From: JAQIBY01 sp046546095 | GTDB lineage: Bacteria > Bacteroidota > Bacteroidia > Bacteroidales > ML635J-15 | Direction of reading: 5' to 3' | Assembly (NCBI GenBank): GCA_046546095.1 | Contig: JBKGYK010000036.1 | Coordinates: forward strand, 1 to 31,271 | DNA length: 31,271 nucleotides | In this document: positions 25,801 to 31,271 of the stretch, piece after piece | Layout: each line of letters begins with the position of its first letter | Position numbering within the stretch: position 1 is the first letter of the stretch | The notes under the pieces: generated by a model | Databases searched by the model: none | Seen by the model: the letters and a program-made list of their open reading frames with translations, nothing else | Told to the model about the DNA's origin: nothing | Made by a program: the position numbers and the translations under genes

Positions 25801-25940
25801 AAAATATTTTCTGCCTTTTCAGTTGCAAAATCTTTTGCATCCTTTTCTACCTGGAATGTTTTCCAGGAAAACGACAGATAATAAATGACAATTAATGTCA
25901 GGAGAATGATGATTGTTAAAACTGCTCCTTTATTCCGCAT
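22830..25940 (-). CDS. secDF: Protein translocase subunit SecDF (fused SecD-SecF)
   Basis: This 1036-residue protein uses the proton motive force to complete Sec export. It has a first TM helix (about 7-25), SecD motif LGLDLKGGMNVTLQIEA (about 95-111), a periplasmic P1 head, a five-helix block from about 545 with the D4 motif SVDANVLIYERIREEL (about 610-625), then a joining segment and SecF with LNPGIDFTGG (about 749-758) and GYSINDTVVVFDRIREF (about 929-945). SecD-SecF fusion is usual in Bacteroidota. The P1 head contains an acidic insertion (about 275-340) with an Asp-Thr repeat. The C-terminus is Lys-rich. A promoter match lies 38 bases upstream, and a shared terminator closes it. Confidence 0.97.
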   Translation of the reverse strand: MRNKGAVLTIIILLTLIVIYYLSFSWKTFQVEKDAKDFATEKAENILGESASEDLRESTKDSLQSAYLDSMSGEVVYTLFTDHTFMECKAKQINLGLDLKGGMNVTLQIEAKDIIKALANDPNDPTLQEALERADELQEQGSESYVRDFRRAYEEVAEGENMAPLFITPQNKDKISISSTNEEVVDYLSEELQTSFDNAFEILRKRIDHFGVVQPNIQRDVAVKGRFHIELPGIKNPERIRDLLQGTAKLGFWETYDFSEIYENMVQANNIIAQIQGVVDEELEQDTIEDADTVDTDTDTDTDTEEEAVEAESDLLNDDTVAPELGELEGNEVDTAAQADEWKEQNPLFALLNPNVNQQGEPLGGPVVGVAHFKDTALINRYLHLDKVQAILPIDLKFAWTFKAIQDNEGNVQEGIYQLVALKSTRDGGAVMSGDVIETARKEFGQNQASAEVTMTMNSEGSKKWAKITRNNIERSIAIVLDGYVYSFPTVQNEIKGGRSSITGNFTVTEADDLANILKSGKMPAPARIISEEIVGPSLGQKAINSGLTSFLIAFFVILLYMVFYYNRAGWVADIALIANIIFIMGVLASFGAVLTLPGIAGIVLTIGMSVDANVLIYERIREELAAGKGMKLAIQDGYKNAYSAILDANITTLLTAIILFRFGVGPIQGFATTLMIGIISSLFSAIFITRLVFSSLMGKDKFIKFDTKLTRNAFKNINIKFLEKRKAAYFISGALILISVVSLGVRGLNPGIDFTGGRTYVVKFDKDVQPQEIAADLEGYFDGRPMVKTFGGSDQVKIITQHLIDEKTSEADAIVDSLLYNGLKPTIGEDVSMDKFLTKYRQSSQKVGPSIADDILRKSFIAVGIALLVIFLYILIRFRKWQYSVGAIAAVAHDVLFVLGLFSLFYAIMPFSMEIDQAFIAAILTVVGYSINDTVVVFDRIREFMKIYPKREHSLNINNALNSTISRTFSTSMSTFFVLLAIFIFGGEVIRGFVFALLVGVVVGTYSSLFIATPLSYEMMKRDEKKAVKGKKSKK
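25027..25059 (+). repeat. Hexanucleotide microsatellite within secDF
   Basis: Five exact tandem copies of TCTGTA plus a partial sixth run through 25027-25059; on the coding strand they encode alternating Asp-Thr. Being in multiples of three, length change would alter the linker and not the frame. Confidence 0.95.
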
Positions 25941-25978
25941 TGTTCAAAATTTTAATTTACCTAATTTGAATTGGCTGG

Positions 25979-26010
25979 CAAATATATTGATAATTACTTA
26001 AAACCACAAG
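25979..26010 (-). promoter_or_regulatory. Candidate promoter of secDF
   Basis: On the minus strand CTTG (26010-26007, 3 of 4) and TATATTTG (25986-25979, perfect) are 20 bases apart, with about 30 bases of leader to the secDF ATG. Confidence 0.55.
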
Positions 26011-26054
26011 CTACATATTCAGCGATTATGCTTACCATAAAAGAATTCCGGCAT

Positions 26055-26483
26055 TTACAATTTATGTAAACGCAAAATGCCGGATTTATACAAAATTTCT
26101 GCCTCATATTTTTCAAGGAAATCACTTCCGATAAGCCCGCAAATGCTGATGTCAAAATATTCTGCATACAGTTCTCTCAGATGAGAAAGGTCCATCAGAC
26201 CCACTTTTTGTTCATACAGGGGTAATGTTTCAACAGCGACACCCGAAAGCTTTCCGAAAGTCTGATTTTCTATGGGTGCATTTACCCCGGAAGCAAGCCC
26301 GTCATCATCAACTTCTGTTTTGCCGGTAATATGCTCCGTCATCAGCTCATCATCAAATACAGATACTGAGGCACCTGTATCAATAAGAACATAGCAGGCA
26401 GCACTATGGCCATACAGTCTGCACGCCAGATGCATTCCGCCACCTGGAATATCAATCTTCAGTAGAGGTATTCGGAAAATCAT
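26055..26483 (-). CDS. Retropepsin-like aspartic protease family protein
   Basis: The 142-residue protein is the length of one retropepsin-type domain that would act as a dimer. The catalytic motif is VLIDTGASVSVFDD with D35. The N-terminal strand IPLLKIDIPGGGMHLACRLY is typical of the family, and it requires the start at 26483, which overlaps the end of the upstream antiporter gene by 32 bases; the alternative ATG at 26435 would lose that strand. Later features are GLIGSDFLEKYEAEILY, the family's flap-end/second hydrophobic-Gly region. No signal peptide, so cytosolic. The substrate is unknown. The overlap suggests translational coupling with the antiporter. Confidence 0.88.
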   Translation of the reverse strand: MIFRIPLLKIDIPGGGMHLACRLYGHSAACYVLIDTGASVSVFDDELMTEHITGKTEVDDDGLASGVNAPIENQTFGKLSGVAVETLPLYEQKVGLMDLSHLRELYAEYFDISICGLIGSDFLEKYEAEILYKSGILRLHKL

Positions 26484-27723
26484 TCTTGCTCTGTTTGCCT
26501 GTATTCAACATTCTGCTACCCATACGACTAAAATAGGATGGATCTTTTCTGGCAATACTAACCAGAATTGCCCCCACAATCAAACTCACAATGATGATGG
26601 AATAGCCGTATTGCATGATCTGTAGACCATCAATGACACCCATTTCATATGCAAGAGTAACCAGCACAGCAGGAATAATGCCTTTTGGTGACAAAACGGA
26701 CATAATGATCATTTCTTTATAATCCAGCCCTTTGGATGAAAAGGTTTTGATACTTACCCATCTCAACAAGGCAAAAATCACAACCAGTATTAAAGCAATC
26801 AGGAAAACCCATGTGCTGTAATATTCAAGTTGCATACCCATATAAACAAAAAAGTATGCCTGAATAAGCATAAGTAATTCTTCAAAAAAGCCTTCTTCAT
26901 TGATGGTATAATCTCTGGCTTTCTCAGTCATCTTTTCTGTAAACCAGTTTTTAAAAGGTTTATGATTGATATTCCCTGACATAATACCAAATGTAAGCAC
27001 AGCAAAGCCACCACTAAAACCAACCAGCTCACTTGCTCCAAACAGCATCAGAATAAAAGCCAGGCTGGAAAACATGGTATTGTTCACGTGTTTCAAAGAG
27101 CGCAAAACAAGCATCCACAATGCTCCCGCTATCAGCCCACTGACAACTCCCAGCAATACGGATTTTGCAACAAATCCTGCAAGAGGTGTATTGCCAAGCT
27201 GGGTGTGTCTGATAAAACCAAGGAAAATCAATCCGCCGACAAGACAAATAATGTCTGTCAGCAGGGATTCATATATCAGAATTTTACGGCTTTTTTCCTT
27301 CAGTTTAAGTGCCTGCACAATCGGTACAATCAGAACAGATGATGTACCACTGACCACAAATCCAAGAAAAATGGAGGAAACCCATTCCATATTGGCAACA
27401 AATCGCGCAACCAGGGTCACCAGTGCAAGGCCAACAATAATATTGGATACAGAGAAGCCCAGAGAATTTCCGGGAACACGGCGCAAATTCTTAAAATTGA
27501 ACCGCTTGCCCACCATATATATGATTACATTCAGGGTAATGGCTGCAAAAGTGCCTCCAAGATTTCCCCAAACCATATCATCTTCCACAAAAAAACCAAT
27601 TACAATCCCTGCCACAATAAAAAACAGGGCACTGGGGATTCGCAAACTGATAAAAAAACGATTAAAATAGAACGACCCAAATATCAGGATGCCAAGCAAT
27701 AATATAACAACTGGAATATCCAT
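26452..27723 (-). CDS. Cation/proton antiporter (CPA family)
   Basis: The 423-residue product from MDIPVVILLLG has about 12 hydrophobic segments and no soluble TrkA domain. Conserved family elements include RIPSALFFIVAGIVIGF, GFVVSGTSSVLIVPIV (in the place of the discontinuous helix), IYESLLTDIICLVGG with the acidic ESLLTD pair typical of the ion-binding core, and SPKGIIPAVLVTLAY near the end. It probably exchanges Na+ or K+ for H+ across the inner membrane; direction and ion are not deducible. A longer leader upstream (39 residues) is judged untranslated. It overlaps the retropepsin gene at its 3' end. Confidence 0.9.
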   Translation of the reverse strand: MDIPVVILLLGILIFGSFYFNRFFISLRIPSALFFIVAGIVIGFFVEDDMVWGNLGGTFAAITLNVIIYMVGKRFNFKNLRRVPGNSLGFSVSNIIVGLALVTLVARFVANMEWVSSIFLGFVVSGTSSVLIVPIVQALKLKEKSRKILIYESLLTDIICLVGGLIFLGFIRHTQLGNTPLAGFVAKSVLLGVVSGLIAGALWMLVLRSLKHVNNTMFSSLAFILMLFGASELVGFSGGFAVLTFGIMSGNINHKPFKNWFTEKMTEKARDYTINEEGFFEELLMLIQAYFFVYMGMQLEYYSTWVFLIALILVVIFALLRWVSIKTFSSKGLDYKEMIIMSVLSPKGIIPAVLVTLAYEMGVIDGLQIMQYGYSIIIVSLIVGAILVSIARKDPSYFSRMGSRMLNTGKQSKNDFPNTSTED

Positions 27724-27759
27724 AATAAAACAAATTAAACCTTTTCTTTCGAAACGCAT

Positions 27760-27767
27760 CAAAGATA
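27760..27767 (-). promoter_or_regulatory. Candidate -7 element of the antiporter-retropepsin operon
   Basis: The minus-strand reading TATCTTTG is a full TAnnTTTG match 37 bases upstream of the antiporter ATG. A -33 TTTG at the usual distance is missing. Confidence 0.4.
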
Positions 27768-27790
27768 CAAACAACAAAATAAGAAATATT

Positions 27791-28306
27791 ATGAAAACAA
27801 AAGGAATTATCACAAGTTTAATTTTACTGGGTTTTGTCATGACAAGCTTTCAGGCACAATCACAAAGACAATCAATGAATCGCAATCAAACATGCAGCGA
27901 TATCATTCCTGACCTGACTGAAGACCAGGAAACCCAGATTAAGGCATTGCATGACGATTTTTATGCAGAGAGAACCGAACTCAAAGCCGATCTGGCCATT
28001 AAGCGTGCAGAAAAACACAAACTCATGATTGCAGATGATGCGGACGTCAAAGCCATCAATGCAAAAATTGATGAAATAGCCAGCCTGCAGACACAAATGC
28101 AGAAAAAAAGAGCTGCCATGCACATTGCCATGAAAGATATCCTCACCGATGAGCAGGTCAGTGTATGGGAAAGCAAAATGCACAAAAGAGGTCATTACAA
28201 TTCTGGCAGGCACAACAACAGCAAAGGCTCCGGACAAGGCGATGGCATGAAGGATGGTCGTCGTATGAAAACCAAAAAAGGCATGCACAGGCCTTGTATG
28301 AATTAA
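27791..28306 (+). CDS. Spy/CpxP-like periplasmic protein with LTxxQ motifs
   Basis: The 171-residue protein starts with a signal peptide (MKTKGIITSLILLGFVMTSFQAQ). Two LTxxQ motifs are present, LTEDQETQIKAL (42-53) and LTDEQVSVWESKM near residue 117. The helices between them are charged and Lys/Asp/Ala-rich (AIKRAEKHKLM, IDEIASLQTQMQKKRAAM), as in Spy/CpxP chaperones and heavy-metal-resistance relatives. The C-terminus is His/Lys/Met/Gly-rich (HKRGHYNSGRHNN, KKGMHRPCMN), a possible metal-binding tail. It is inferred to be an envelope-stress chaperone or metal sequestering protein. It is divergent from the antiporter. Confidence 0.82.
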   Translation: MKTKGIITSLILLGFVMTSFQAQSQRQSMNRNQTCSDIIPDLTEDQETQIKALHDDFYAERTELKADLAIKRAEKHKLMIADDADVKAINAKIDEIASLQTQMQKKRAAMHIAMKDILTDEQVSVWESKMHKRGHYNSGRHNNSKGSGQGDGMKDGRRMKTKKGMHRPCMN

Positions 28307-28350
28307 TTTTATCTGTCGTAGCGGCAGACTTATATTTACCCAAATAAAAA

Positions 28351-28383
28351 ATGCTGATATCAAGATGGTATCAGCTTTTTTTA
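28351..28383 (+). terminator. Rho-independent terminator of the Spy-like gene
   Basis: A 7-bp stem GCTGATA/TATCAGC (28353-28359 with 28369-28375) is followed by a T run of seven, 46 bases after the stop. Confidence 0.85.
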
Positions 28384-28432
28384 CTTATCAATCGTCCATG
28401 GCTTTGACGGAAAGCGGCTAGGATTTTTTTCC

Positions 28433-28440
28433 TATCTTTA
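28433..28440 (+). promoter_or_regulatory. Possible -7 element abutting the start of the next gene
   Basis: TATCTTTA (7 of 8 to TAnnTTTG) ends 5 bases before the ATG at 28445. If used, transcription would begin at about the start codon itself. No -33 at correct spacing (TTTG at 28403-28406 gives 26 bases). Confidence 0.25.
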
Positions 28441-28444
28441 TAGC

Positions 28445-29212
28445 ATGATACATTTGCTGATATATATTGTACTTGCCACCCAGGGGTTCTTACCTGTTCC
28501 CATTGAAGGCCTGCAGGCGGAGAAAGTATATTGTGATCATCTGGACAATGTTTATATCATAGAAGCCAATCGCCTGGAAAAATACAATGCTGACTTTGAA
28601 TTACAGGCAGCATATGATTACCAGACAAGTGGTGTAATCACTACTGTAGATGTGAGTAATCCCCTGAGGATTCTGGTCTATTCAGCCAATGCAAATGAGA
28701 TTTTGTTTTTGGATAAGCAAATGAGCATTATTGGCAATCCTGTTTTGCTGGATGAGATGGGGTATTATGATGTGTCTGCAGTTTGCAGTGCAACAAGAGG
28801 AGGGTTTTGGCTGCATGATGCACAAAGCCAGCAAATAGTAAACATTGACCAACACGGCAATGCCGGTCTGACGGCCTCGGTTTCGGAGCGGTTTTCAGGA
28901 TTGCCAAACCAACTGTATGAAAAAAACAACAAACTTTTTCTGGGATTTGAGGAGCAGGGCATCATGGTATACAATGTGATGGGGGCGCATGAAACAAGCT
29001 TTCCCCTAAAATATCAGAAAAATTTCAAGATTATCAATCAAAATATTCTTTACCTGCAAAACAACACTCTTTTCTCTTTTGATTATTTCCTGTTGAAAGA
29101 ACAAAGTATTTTTCACGATGCCTTCGAAATACAGGATTTTGCGGTCAATAAGAATACCTTGTACTATGTGCAGGAGGGGACAATCCACATATCAGATTTG
29201 CAGCTCCGGTGA
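28445..29212 (+). CDS. Hypothetical protein, beta-propeller-like
   Basis: The 255-residue product starts with a short hydrophobic segment (MIHLLIYIVLATQG), probably a signal peptide or anchor. The rest shows repeating four-strand blades of roughly 40 residues, e.g. LEKYNADFELQAAYDY, ANEILFLDKQMSIIGNPVLL, GGFWLHDAQSQQIVNID, NNKLFLGFEEQGIMVYN, NTLFSFDYFLLKEQSIF and NTLYYVQEGTIHISDL. This is the pattern of a beta-propeller or NHL/PQQ-like repeat fold, but I do not recognise a named family. It lies between the Spy-like gene's terminator and dNK and may be co-transcribed with dNK (192-base gap). Confidence 0.72.
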   Translation: MIHLLIYIVLATQGFLPVPIEGLQAEKVYCDHLDNVYIIEANRLEKYNADFELQAAYDYQTSGVITTVDVSNPLRILVYSANANEILFLDKQMSIIGNPVLLDEMGYYDVSAVCSATRGGFWLHDAQSQQIVNIDQHGNAGLTASVSERFSGLPNQLYEKNNKLFLGFEEQGIMVYNVMGAHETSFPLKYQKNFKIINQNILYLQNNTLFSFDYFLLKEQSIFHDAFEIQDFAVNKNTLYYVQEGTIHISDLQLR

Positions 29213-29404
29213 TTATTGGCGGACTACCTGAAATTAAGCATCACATTTGCATTGTGATAAACAAAAAGGTTTATGCTCATGCTCTGTGAATCAGTGAGGC
29301 AAAAAATTACCGGTACTGATGAAAATTAATCAAAACTTGTCAACATTCCACAAAGAAATCAAAAAAGCTTAGTATATTAGCCTGTCGAATCAAGTTAAAA
29401 AAAT

Positions 29405-30019
29405 ATGCATATTGCCGTCGCAGGAAACATAGGTTCAGGCAAAACTACCCTGACCCGTTTGCTTTCAAAGCACTATAACTGGGATCCTCATTATGAGGAT
29501 GTTGACCACAATCCTTATCTGACAGATTTTTATCAGGAGATGCAACGCTGGTCTTTCAATCTTCAGATTTATTTCCTGAACAGCCGGTTCAATCAGATTC
29601 TTGAAATCCGCAAAAGCGGAAAAAAAATCATACAGGATCGTACAATTTACGAGGATGCCTACATCTTTGCTCCCAACCTGCACGATATGGGACTGATGAC
29701 AACAAGGGATTTTGACAATTACCTTTCCCTGTTCAAACTCATGACCAGTCTGGTTGAGCCACCGGATCTGCTTATTTATCTCAGGGCATCAGTGCCAACA
29801 CTTGTAAACCAGATTAGCCAGCGGGGCAGGAAATATGAGGACAGCATCAGACTGGATTACCTCAAGCGGCTGAACGAGAGATATGAAGCCTGGATTCAGG
29901 GCTACGACATTGGCAAACTGCTCATCATTGATGTGGACAATGTGAATTTCATCAATCAGGATACTGATTTGCGAACCGTTATCAATAAGATTGATGCTGA
30001 ATTACACGGCCTGTTTTAA
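29405..30019 (+). CDS. Deoxynucleoside kinase (dAdo/dGuo kinase type)
   Basis: The 204-residue enzyme phosphorylates deoxynucleosides for nucleotide salvage. It has the P-loop GNIGSGKTT (7-15), an acidic specificity segment ending EDVDHNPYL, NLQIYFLNSRFNQ, the catalytic DRTIYEDAYIF (the ERS/DRS-like motif), a strand ending in DLLIYLRA and the lid motif RGRKYED. Length and motifs match bacterial dGK/dAK-type kinases, as opposed to thymidine kinase type II. Substrate (dA vs dG vs dC) cannot be told from sequence alone. The start codon overlaps an A-rich leader. A PfkB-family nucleoside or sugar kinase is convergent with it. Confidence 0.92.
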   Translation: MHIAVAGNIGSGKTTLTRLLSKHYNWDPHYEDVDHNPYLTDFYQEMQRWSFNLQIYFLNSRFNQILEIRKSGKKIIQDRTIYEDAYIFAPNLHDMGLMTTRDFDNYLSLFKLMTSLVEPPDLLIYLRASVPTLVNQISQRGRKYEDSIRLDYLKRLNERYEAWIQGYDIGKLLIIDVDNVNFINQDTDLRTVINKIDAELHGLF

Positions 30020-30033
30020 CAGGTTTTAATTCT

Positions 30034-30077
30034 CAAAAAAAGAAAGCGCAGAAACCTCATTGTTGTGTTCCTGCGCT
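30034..30077 (-). terminator. Rho-independent terminator of the PfkB-family kinase gene
   Basis: Stem AGCGCAG/CTGCGCT (30045-30051 with 30071-30077), extended by AAC/GTT past a mismatch, is followed on the minus strand by a T-rich tract. It is 22 bases beyond that gene's stop and has no T run on the plus strand. Confidence 0.8.
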
Positions 30078-30098
30078 CCGGGTTTGGTTGTCCGAAAA

Positions 30099-31082
30099 TC
30101 AGCCGATAATTTTCTTGATTTCATCTTTTATGTTGCTCCAACGAACATCGTCCATGCTGGTGCCCATCACTTCAATCACATTTCCACCCATGAGGTTTGC
30201 AATATCACCGGCTTTTTGCAGGTTCAGACCCTGAGACAATCCGTATAGGAAACCTGCAGCGAAATTATCTCCTGCACCGGTAGTATCAATACATTTGGCC
30301 GGCCGGCCTTTCACCAGGACCTTTTCATCACCGCGTTTAATCAATGCCCCTTTGGGACCAATTTTCACGATGGCTGTATCCACAAGTTCTGCAAATGCAA
30401 GCACGGCGTCTTCCGGTTTTTTGCCGGGAAAAAAGCTCTCCGCTTCCTCTTCATTGGCAAAAAGGATATCCACATGATTTATCACAAAAGGCATGAGAAA
30501 ATCACGCTCAGATTCCACAACATTATAGGACGCCAGGTCGATGGCAAGCTGCATACCTTTGTTTTTTGAAATCTCAGCAGCCCTGTTCAGGAGGTCATGA
30601 TTTTGCACAAGATATCCTTCAAGGTAAAGAATGTTATAAGAGTCAAAATCCTCGTCTTTCAAATCTTCGGGAGTAAGAGAAATGGCAGCACCCAGATGTG
30701 TTGCAAAAGTACGTTCGCCATCTTTACTGACAAGCGCCAGGGCAGTGCCCGTAGGAATATCAGCCCGCATCATACAAGGCTTCACGCCATAATCGGTGAG
30801 TTCTTTTTCATAAAAATCCCCCAATTCATCTTTTCCAACTTTTCCAATAAAACCGGTTTCCACACCCAGCTTAGCCAGACTTCTGATGGTATTGGCTGTA
30901 GAACCACCTGTAACCTGCTGCTTTTGATATGCAGCAGCCGCTTTAAGCAACTCCTCGCTTTTATCTGCTTCCACCAGCTGCATGCTGCCCTTTGGTAACT
31001 TGTTGATATCCAGAAATTCATCTTCATCCAGGCTGGTCATGATGTCTACCAGCGCATTTCCTATTCCAATTATTTTTAACAT
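30099..31082 (-). CDS. PfkB-family kinase, adenosine-kinase-like
   Basis: The 327-residue protein begins with MLKIIGIGNALVDIM; an in-frame ATG 63 bases upstream is less likely. The family's hallmarks are visible: GIGNALVDIM at the N-terminus, the substrate-side GGSTANTIRSLAKLG, the lid strand TGTALALVSKDGERT, and the C-terminal anion-hole/catalytic motif IDTTGAGDNFAAGFLYG with the catalytic Asp in GAGD. The closest family resemblance is to bacterial adenosine kinases and nucleoside-type PfkB kinases, with ribokinase or fructokinase as alternatives. It would phosphorylate a nucleoside or sugar in the cytosol. With the dNK gene next door, a salvage role is plausible (inference). Confidence 0.88.
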   Translation of the reverse strand: MLKIIGIGNALVDIMTSLDEDEFLDINKLPKGSMQLVEADKSEELLKAAAAYQKQQVTGGSTANTIRSLAKLGVETGFIGKVGKDELGDFYEKELTDYGVKPCMMRADIPTGTALALVSKDGERTFATHLGAAISLTPEDLKDEDFDSYNILYLEGYLVQNHDLLNRAAEISKNKGMQLAIDLASYNVVESERDFLMPFVINHVDILFANEEEAESFFPGKKPEDAVLAFAELVDTAIVKIGPKGALIKRGDEKVLVKGRPAKCIDTTGAGDNFAAGFLYGLSQGLNLQKAGDIANLMGGNVIEVMGTSMDDVRWSNIKDEIKKIIG

Positions 31083-31106
31083 AATCTGCGTTTTTTTGAA
31101 AAAATA

Positions 31107-31138
31107 TTTGGTAAAATTAATAAAAGCGTTTAGATTTG
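31107..31138 (+). promoter_or_regulatory. Strong promoter of tRNA-Asn
   Basis: TTTG (31107-31110) and TAGATTTG (31131-31138) are both perfect consensus, 20 bases apart. The tRNA begins 56 bases after the -7 element. Confidence 0.6.
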
Positions 31139-31193
31139 CACCCACATTTTCCGAGGGATTAGAGGAATAATTTCCGGAAATGACATAATATTT

Positions 31194-31267
31194 TCCTCCT
31201 TAGCTCAGCTGGTTAGAGCATCTGACTGTTAATCAGAGGGTCCTTGGTTCGAGTCCAAGAGGGGGAG
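31194..31267 (+). tRNA. tRNA-Asn, anticodon GUU
   Basis: A complete 74-base cloverleaf. The acceptor stem TCCTCCT (31194-31200) pairs with AGGGGGA (31260-31266). The anticodon stem TCTGA/TCAGA carries anticodon GTT at 31228-31230, and the T arm is CTTGG-TTCGAGT-CCAAG. The discriminator base is G; CCA is not encoded (CAAC follows), so it is added after transcription. Confidence 0.97.
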
Positions 31268-31271
31268 CAAC

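Noticed and set aside
26966..27670. 234-codon plus-strand frame antisense to the antiporter
   Set aside because: Thr/Pro/Arg-rich translation that mirrors hydrophobic codons of the real membrane protein.

Overview
The window is a chromosomal stretch from a member of the Bacteroidota, probably a free-living or environmental relative of the Bacteroidales/Marinilabiliales (class-level inference only). The evidence is: two C-terminal sorting domains of the type IX secretion system (one type B, one type A), a SecD-SecF fusion, a TonB-linked outer-membrane barrel receptor, an OMP-rich and lipoprotein-rich gene set, A/T-rich starts without strong Shine-Dalgarno sequences, and several matches to the Bacteroidota promoter pattern TTTG - about 20 nt - TAnnTTTG. 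I see no phage, insertion sequence, CRISPR array or integrase. This is mostly core-genome and cell-envelope content.

Layout: (1) 1-2937, plus strand: the 3' end of a large repetitive T9SS cargo protein and a second secreted modular protein, closed by a strong terminator. (2) 3133-3876: an unrecognised plus-strand ORF bracketed by its own promoter and terminator. (3) 3982-7489, minus strand: a TolC / membrane-fusion-protein / tsaB operon with no inner-membrane pump gene. (4) 7730-10228, minus: a TonB-type barrel receptor, divergent from (5) 10482-12679, plus: a YraN-family nuclease-like protein, a serine-racemase-like PLP enzyme and a T9SS type A cargo protein. (6) 12747-16464, minus: an M16 zinc peptidase and a voltage-gated-type ion channel carrying a C-terminal zinc ribbon. 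(7) 16527-17111, plus: gmhA. (8) 17170-19386, minus: an aminopeptidase P, a lipoprotein and a small membrane protein. (9) 19485-22765, plus: a small outer-membrane barrel protein, an exported lipoprotein-type isoaspartyl methyltransferase, and uvrC. (10) 22830-27723, minus: secDF, a retropepsin-like protease and a cation/proton antiporter. (11) 27791-30019, plus: a Spy/CpxP-like protein, a beta-propeller-like protein and a deoxynucleoside kinase. (12) 30099-31082, minus: a PfkB/adenosine-kinase-type sugar kinase. (13) 31194-31267: tRNA-Asn(GUU) with its own promoter.

Functionally, much of the window serves the envelope: protein export (SecDF), surface display (T9SS cargo), efflux (TolC/MFP), outer-membrane uptake (TonB receptor), envelope proteolysis or quality control (M16 peptidase, Spy-like protein, exported Pcm) and LPS heptose synthesis (gmhA). 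The rest is housekeeping: tRNA t6A modification (tsaB), nucleotide-excision repair (uvrC), nucleoside salvage (dNK and PfkB kinase), peptide turnover (pepP) and ion homeostasis.

I did not find a clear new multi-gene system. The observations most worth a second look are the unknown ORF at 3160/3202-3840, the methyltransferase with an export signal, the channel with a cytoplasmic zinc ribbon, the pump-less efflux operon fused to tsaB, and the hexanucleotide repeat inside secDF.
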